Below are positions 57,628 to 64,000 of a stretch of 64,000 bases of DNA, one piece after another (the first letter of the stretch is position 1; each line of letters begins with the position of its first letter). The translations under genes and the position numbers were made by a program. The notes below the pieces were generated by a model. The model was not told where the DNA came from. It was given only the letters and a program-made list of their open reading frames with translations, and made no database searches. Location of the stretch: contig JANVCC010000125.1 in assembly GCA_025345505.1 (NCBI GenBank), positions 4,695,441 to 4,759,440 of the forward strand. Direction: 5' to 3'. The stretch is from Todiramphus chloris collaris (taxonomy: Eukaryota; Chordata; Aves; Coraciiformes; Alcedinidae).

Positions 57628-60579
57628 TTACCTTGGAATTGTTACAGACTGTAATTCATAGGCATATAGCTCTGGCAGCTCAGCACGTGTCTGAACGCTT
57701 GGCTTGTAAGCTTTGAGTAACAGTACCTACACAACCCTTAGGGAAGGGTCTTGGCATCCAGGAAATGTAAATCCTGATATTCTGATAGCTCTCCGGAACA
57801 CAAAGCATGTTGGGAGACAAGCTTCTGAAATCAGGCTTTAAGCTCTCTCAATCCTGGCCAGCACCATCCATTGAGTCTGCAACAGGATACAGAAAGTCAG
57901 AGCATTTCCTTCTGCCTCAGGAGCAAGTCCTTACCAAATTCACTGGTGGCATGTGGTAACCCACCAAGATGAGAGACTTTTTCTCTTCTCTCTTCTCTTC
58001 TCTTCTCTTCTCTTCTCTTCTCTTCTCTTCTCTTCTCTGTTGTGGCTGGCTGAGAAGTGTCAACACAGAAAATCTTTTTCCTGCCAGCCCTGTAAAGGTT
58101 CCTACATTGGTGCACAGCAGGGGAGACACAGTGGCATGACAAGGCTGCTGGAGACTGCAGCTGCACGCTAGGACCTTCCCAAAGTTGTCGACCAGAACCC
58201 TATATTAAGAGACCATACCACTAGAAACATGATTTACCTGCTTGTGCTGATGAGAAATCCAAGTGGCACGCATGGGAATCAGATGCCAGCATCCCCAGTG
58301 TGACCTGTGAGAGCCTCACCTATGAGTGGTGGTGTGGAAAACGAGCCATGACTTCCCCAGGTGGGTTAAACATGGCCTCTTGGAGGAGATCAAACATAAA
58401 CAGGGAAAAAAAATTGAGAGAGGAGATGTCAGGAGGAGGCAAAACACCACAAACATCTCAACACCTGCAAATATGTCTATAGCCATCTGTAGCATTCATC
58501 CTCCAGCACTGCTGGGGGATTTGTCCCATTCCAGGGCTGGCAGCTGTCTAGATAAATAGTTGAAAGACGGTCTCACACACTGTAGCCAAGTCAAGCAGTG
58601 TCTGCAAACATGGAAGAGAGATTTCCCGAGGAATATGCAGTAGATTCATTAATCCACATGAGCTGAACTTTCTGGATGCTCCATTCCCTTCTCTACCACC
58701 ATGGTAGGGATACTAACACACCTCTTCAAGCCCCATTTGTCTCCCTCTTCTCCCATCTTACAATCTCCAAGATCAGGATAGCCCAGAATGTCCATCTCAA
58801 AATGCAGCCGTGGTCTTCCACAGGATCCCCCATCCTCCTCTCACCTCCTCTGGGGAGAGCTTGCTTTCCCCTCCAGGTGAACTTCTCTCTTGCTGTCTTC
58901 CAGGCTGGTTCCCTCTCACGGGTGGGTGGACTCAGCCCGGAGCTGCGCAGCCAGCCGAGCTGAGTGGGCGAGAGGCACAGACAGCGAGCAAGTCAGCGCT
59001 CTGGAAATGTGTTACTAGTTATTCCTGTTCTCTGCTAGAGGGCTTTTGCTGTCACTCCTGGGAGCAACAACTTCCCTCCTATGTCCACCTTCCCCATGGC
59101 AGTCACCTTTGCCAGCCCAGTTTTTGTTGCAGGGGACAGGAGAAGAACATTTGGGATGGGATGGAGGGCAGTCCAATGTAGAGTTGAAGAAAAGGTGAAA
59201 AATGAGATTGTTCATCTTCCCTCTCCACCATGCCTTTCCATGACTGCTCTCTTTCAATGAAACTTTCCACAGGTTAGTCTGAGAGTAGACCAGCTGCATG
59301 TGTACGCATCCTGTCCAGTGAGCATGCATATAACTGGGATTCAAGTTGATGCGGACATCTATGTGAACTTAGGAAGGGAAGAAAAGGGCCTTAAATCTAT
59401 TCATCTTGCTGGGTATTAGTTTGGGGGCACCTTTATCCCATCCCTGCTTCCATGAGATGGACACTTTTCTTGCCAAAATGAGCAGGGGCACCAGAAGTAT
59501 CTGCAACCAGTAGCAGAACCCATTGACCAACAATTATCAAAACGATCAAGAAAGAGTTTAAACAGTTTTAGACAACATCTTTGTGCATCCATGTTATTAA
59601 ATACTGTAGCACCAAGGCAAGTGTCAGCTGAAGACATCTCAGCACTTCTAGTTTTGGCAGGTGGGGTAAACAACGGAAAGGTGGTTCCATAGCTCCCTAT
59701 ATCAGAGATTTTCTTGAACCACCCTCTGCTGATTGTGATTACCTGTGGCCATCCACTCGACTTCTGTGGAGTCAAAGTTGTCCTTTCCAGTGTTTTGCTA
59801 GCAATTGGAGAGCTGGAATGGCTGGAGAACAAAACTGCAAAACGAGCTTATTGCCGAGTGAATAATGCAACCAACTGTTGTTTCTCACTTTGCCCTCTCT
59901 AGAAATAACTAGCTGGAGGTGAAGGGCATGGTCAGAACCATCTCCTTCCCTGTTCCATTTGCTCATGGGACCTGATTCCCTCCTGACAGGTGGTCTCATT
60001 CAGAACTATACCTATTCTGTAGGGGTGGAGATCTCTTAATGTAACCCACATTTCCATCCCATGTCATTGGCTACCATGGTCATGGGAAGATGTCTGTAAG
60101 TGTCAGACATGATAGCACCTTCTAATTAAGATAAGAAACTTAGAGATAATAACATTCCAAGTTAGTCCTACCTTCCCATATTCTCTGTTTGCTGTTGTTC
60201 TCCAGATCCTTCATCAAACTCAAGGAGGGTTGATGACATGGCAGTCTTCACATGACATTAATTATGGAAGCTGGTATCACTGGATGCTCAAAGGTAAACA
60301 AGCAATGTTCAAGGAGAGTTCTGGGCTACAATCTCAAAAGCAAAGAGGAATACAACAACTCCAAAAGTAGGCTAAAACCCAGGTGTTTCCATGAAGTTTG
60401 TGGCTTATACAAGATTTCATCTTCTCTTTAAAAAAAAAAAAAATTAAAAATACTTTGTGAAAGAGAATGGAGATGAGAAGGTTTTGATTCATTGTGCCAC
60501 TTCTTCATCCACTTTGTTATGTCTAATGAAGCCTGAGTATACTCAGTGTGATCAGCCACTCTGGTTACAGAGACAGCTG
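57628..60579. other. Intergenic, nothing recognised apart from the (TTCTC)n tract
   Basis: Unique DNA. GC content rises briefly near 58840-59000 without a clear island. Confidence 0.6.
57977..58038. repeat. (TTCTC)n pentanucleotide, 62-bp homopyrimidine tract
   Basis: Only C and T on the plus strand for 62 bases, mostly exact TTCTC units. Short frames across it are artefacts of the repeat. Confidence 0.96.
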
Positions 60580-61175
60580 GGCAGAAAAATCCCTGGGTGC
60601 ATCAAGAAAAGTATAACTAGCAGGTTGAGGGAGGTTCTCCTCCCCCTCTACTCTGCCCTAGTGTCTGGAGTATTGTGTCCAGTGCTGGGCTCCCCAGTTC
60701 AAGAGAGACAACGAACTACTGGAGAGAGTCCATCACAGACTGCAAAGATGCTGAGGGAACTAGAGCATCTCTGTGCTGAGGAAAGGCTGAGAGCCCTGTG
60801 GCTGTTCAGATAGAGAAGAGAAGGCTGAGAGGGGATCTCATCAGTGCTGATCAATAGCTAAAGGGCAGATGTCAAGAGGATGGAGCCAGACATTTGTCAG
60901 TGGTGCCCAGTGACAGGACAAGGGGCAAAGGGCACAAACTGGAACACAGAAAGTTCCTCCTGAACAAGAGAAAAAGCTTTCTGTGGGGGTGTCAGAGCCT
61001 GGCCCAGGCTGCTCAGAGAGGTTGTGGAGTGTCTTTCTCTGGAGAGATTCCAAACCCACCTGGACAATGAGATCCTGGGCCCCCTGCTCTGACTGACCCT
61101 GCTGGAGTAGAGGGGTTGGACTAGTTGATCCCCAGAGGTCCTTTCCAACCCCTACCAGTCTGTGATCCTGTGAAA
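60580..61175 (+). mobile_element. CR1 LINE fragment, about 600 bp
   Basis: From the end of ORF2 (frame containing REVLLPLYSALV near 60628-60663) through the 3' region to 'ccagtctgtgatcctgtgaa'. 5'-truncated. Confidence 0.95.
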
Positions 61176-62184
61176 ATTAAAATTAGGAATGGGAAGGTGG
61201 TTCCCAGACACCACCTGTGGTAAAACCCCTTTGCTAGAAGACCCACTGCAAGACTTTTCTGGAAGCTGTTGCCCTTCATGAAGGACAGGAAATAGCTTCT
61301 GAGAGCTGCTATATACTGACTGGTAGAAGCCTTTGAATTTACAGCTAGCACGCATCCTTAACCAGTTCAAACCCATTCCTTATAATGTTGCCTTCTACCT
61401 CAACCACATATTCTCCATCCTTGGTGTTTATCTCCTCCAGATACACAGAGACAACACTCGATCTCTCCCAGCCTTTGCCTTGACAGGCAAAATGTTCAAA
61501 TTTATCTCATCTGCAGTTATATGATAGACTCTCCCTTTCCAGATGAATGCCAAAGTCCTTCTTGGCCATTTAAAAATGTCTGTATCAATGGTGACCCAGG
61601 GTTCTCTAGTCTCCTAAATAATCTCCTGTCCATCACCCTCTTTCTTACACTGTTTCCTCATTGTTTACTTCATCTTTCACTGTTCTTTGGAAACAAGCTG
61701 TACTCTGCTTTCTTATCCCCATCCTCCCCATTTCCGATCAAGTTTGAGGTGAATTCACCTGAAAGTCACAGGAGTTCCTAAGGACCCATCTCCTGAGCAC
61801 AGCTCAGTGACGCTGATGCCAGCATTATGAAACCTATGTTTTCCTGGATAGCATGACTCTCTGCAGTTCTTGCAAATAAAAGGAATTAGAGAAAAAGAGG
61901 ACTTGAGAGGTATGTGAGTAATACAGCATCATCCGCGGGGACACGTGCTGGGATAACATACAAAAACAAGCTGAGAACACAGAGTGCTTTCACCTACAAG
62001 TTAACTCTCCGCACACTCCGGGAAGGGAAGGCAGGTGTAACAGCTACATCTTGAGAAACTGAGGCATAACAACATCATTGGCACAGATCATTCAGATGTT
62101 TTGATGACGAGCCTAAGCTAAGGCTATTGATGCTTTGTTGTGTGTGGCAGCTGTCTGAATTATACAGTGAAGCTTAATTTAATT
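61176..62184. other. Intergenic, nothing recognised
   Basis: Unique DNA; short frames only. Confidence 0.6.
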
Positions 62185-62447
62185 GCATAGAGGAAATGGC
62201 CTCAAGTTGCACCAAGGGAGGTTTAGGTTGGATGTTAGGAAAAATTTCTTCCCCAAAGGTTTGTCAAGCCCTGTCCCAGGCTGCCCAGGGCAGTGGTGGG
62301 GTCCCCATCCCTGGAGGGGTTTAAAAGCTGTGTAAATGTGGCACTTAGGAACATGGTTTAGTGGTGACCAGTCAGTGCTGGATTAACAGTTGGTTTTGAT
62401 GAGCTTGAAGGTCTCTTCCAACCAGAACAGTTCTATGATTCTATAAT
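62185..62447 (+). mobile_element. CR1 LINE 3' fragment
   Basis: 'gggaggtttaggttggatgt' (in part) and the tail 'cagttctatgattctataa'. Confidence 0.93.
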
Positions 62448-63299
62448 AGGAAGATGAGACTATGAACTCCATTGATTACCTTGTAAAAGGACCCAGAGCA
62501 GCTGGGTTTTCCAGTGTCTTTGGACCTGTCCATGATGACCCCGACTTGGCTCTTCCTCTCCTCACTGCTCTTACCCTTATTAACAGCCAATGTTTCAGAG
62601 AAGCCTCTTCCCTTTCTTGTAGCCAAATATGACCTAGTATTGGCTCTGGCTCTTCTGTGGGGCTGCCCTTAGGTCTGTTCCAAGATCAACTGACCAAGGA
62701 TGAACACCAAGAGCTCCCTGCTACCCTGGGACACTGTCACAACCAAGTGATCTCCATTTGCACAGAGCTGGCACCCATTCCACCCGTTGACATTCCCACC
62801 TCCAAAGAAAGCTGCAGCTCAGCGAGGGGAACAAACATACCATAGAAGGGAAGTGATCTCTGCCAAGTGCTGCAGAAATGGGACACAGATGGTGTCTTAA
62901 ATGAGAACGGAAGTTTATTTGGGGGCTCTGCGCGTGACGTAGCCCTGCAGATCTTGCAACAGATGACAGACACTAGGATTTCAGAGCGGCTGATGAGTTA
63001 ATTTTGAAGCAGTCTCTGTCCACAGAGCTATTAGCTTGTCTGAAAAAAAAAAAAACCCAAAAAAGAAAAAGAGAAAAATTTGAACTCAATAAATGGCTCT
63101 GCAAGGATAGGAATATGTAAACTTGGTCTTATGAAGTGTAGGTCTGGTTCTTCTGATCCTAATCACAGCTGTTTATTGGCTGGTTGGTTATCCCGAATGC
63201 TGATTGTCCAGGTGGACACTGCTAATGGAAACGTATGAAGATAACATTAGCCTTGCCTTTCTCTGCTCTAGACATGAACTTCTGTCTTTGTCCTCTATG
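62448..63299. other. Intergenic, nothing recognised
   Basis: Unique DNA with an A-rich run at 63041-63080. Confidence 0.6.
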
Positions 63300-63566
63300 C
63301 ACAGAATGGTTGGAAGGGGCCTCTGGAGATCACCAGGTCCAACCCCCTTCTCTAGCAGGACCGCCTAGAGCATGTTGCCCAGGACCCTACCCAGGTGGCT
63401 TTTGAATATTTTTAAGAATGGAGACTCCACAGCATCTCAGGGAAACCAGTCCCATGTCTTTCATCCTTTTGTCACATGAGAGATGTTCTAGCCCCTTCAT
63501 CATCTTCCTGGCCCTTTGCTGGACTCGTCAGTAGCATCATGTCTCTCTTGTACTGAAAAGTCCAGC
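63300..63566 (-). mobile_element. CR1 LINE fragment beside the minus-strand tRNA
   Basis: Antisense CR1 from 'cacagaatggttggaagggg' to 'gtactgaaaagtccagcacc'. The tRNA-proximal part aligns with the CR1 beside the other tRNA-Phe gene. Confidence 0.9.
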
Positions 63567-63595
63567 ACCAGGCACAAAAAACTAGAGGAAAACAC

Positions 63596-63668
63596 TGCTG
63601 AAGCCCGGGATTGAACCAGGGACCTTTAGATCTTCAGTCTAACGCTCTCCCAGCTGAGCTACTTCAGC
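63596..63668 (-). tRNA. tRNA-Phe (anticodon GAA), inverted duplicate
   Basis: Same 73-nt gene body as at 50504-50576, on the opposite strand. Acceptor stem, A and B boxes, GAA anticodon and discriminator A are all intact, and a TTTT terminator on the minus strand lies at 63589-63592. Its 53-bp upstream flank and its downstream flank, including CR1 sequence, align with those of the other copy with several substitutions, so the two arose by duplication. Confidence 0.96.
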
Positions 63669-63721
63669 CCTGCTGTAGCACTAATTTTCACAAAACCTGT
63701 TGGAACATAATTATCTTTCAG

Positions 63722-64000
63722 CCATTTTGCACAAGTTTTGCTGATGATAGCTTGTGAGTCAAAGAGGTTGCTTCAGGGAACAGGATACAGACAGGCTGGG
63801 GTCACAAGTAACAGTCCAAGGCATCAACACAACCTCTTTGTCAGTGTGTTTGACCTATGTGTTTGTGTGTGACTTTAGTAATAATATGACTCTGGAGGAC
63901 GTATACAAGTGGAGCAGTGAAAAATAAACCAACAGGTGTTGTTATTCTTACCAGTATCTAAAGAGTGGAGGTCAAAGGGTTGGTAGGTCAAGCACAGTTC
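63722..64000. other. Intergenic, nothing recognised
   Basis: Sequence beyond the block shared by the two tRNA loci; unique. Confidence 0.6.

Noticed and set aside
1..64000. CRISPR arrays, bacterial operons, rRNA genes
   Set aside because: No spaced direct repeats and no rRNA-like sequence; the window is vertebrate nuclear DNA.

Overview
The window reads as bird nuclear DNA. It carries about twenty CR1 retrotransposon fragments in both orientations, many ending in the typical CR1 3' tail near 'attctatgattctgtga'. It has two avian-type LTRs, no abundant short SINEs, long gene-poor stretches, and one intact vertebrate neuronal gene. A run of 100 N (41641-41740) shows it comes from a draft assembly.

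The one confident protein-coding gene is ARC, on the minus strand at 30282-31496. It encodes a 404-residue single-exon protein: a domesticated Ty3/gypsy-type Gag that in other vertebrates forms capsid-like particles at synapses. A TATA box (32055-32062) lies about 560 bp upstream of its ATG. Further upstream come a 48-bp alternating purine/pyrimidine tract, an 85-bp pure purine tract, a perfect CArG box with an adjacent ETS core, and an LTR holding a perfect palindromic CRE. Candidate 3'UTR and polyadenylation signals lie at 28546-30281.

Two tRNA-Phe(GAA) genes with identical 73-nt bodies lie about 13 kb apart in opposite orientation (50504-50576 plus, 63596-63668 minus). They share diverged flanking sequence on both sides, including a CR1 piece, so one is a copy of the other.

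Layout: 1-24 kb is intergenic DNA with CR1 pieces, a possible LTR or terminal exon at 6.5-7.1 kb, and stretches that look like conserved noncoding DNA. An LTR lies at 24.2-24.9 kb. Unidentified exon-like segments on the minus strand lie at 27.3-29.1 kb, with a polyadenylation-like site at 25.8 kb. ARC and its upstream region occupy 28.5-36 kb. A CpG-rich block follows the gap at 41.75-42.56 kb, and a second lies at 53.1-53.9 kb; both look like promoters without a recognisable gene. The rest, to 64 kb, is CR1-rich intergenic DNA plus the tRNA pair.

Nearly all other open frames are short, in CR1, in CpG-rich or simple-sequence DNA, or antisense to real features. I could not recognise any gene other than ARC and the two tRNAs.
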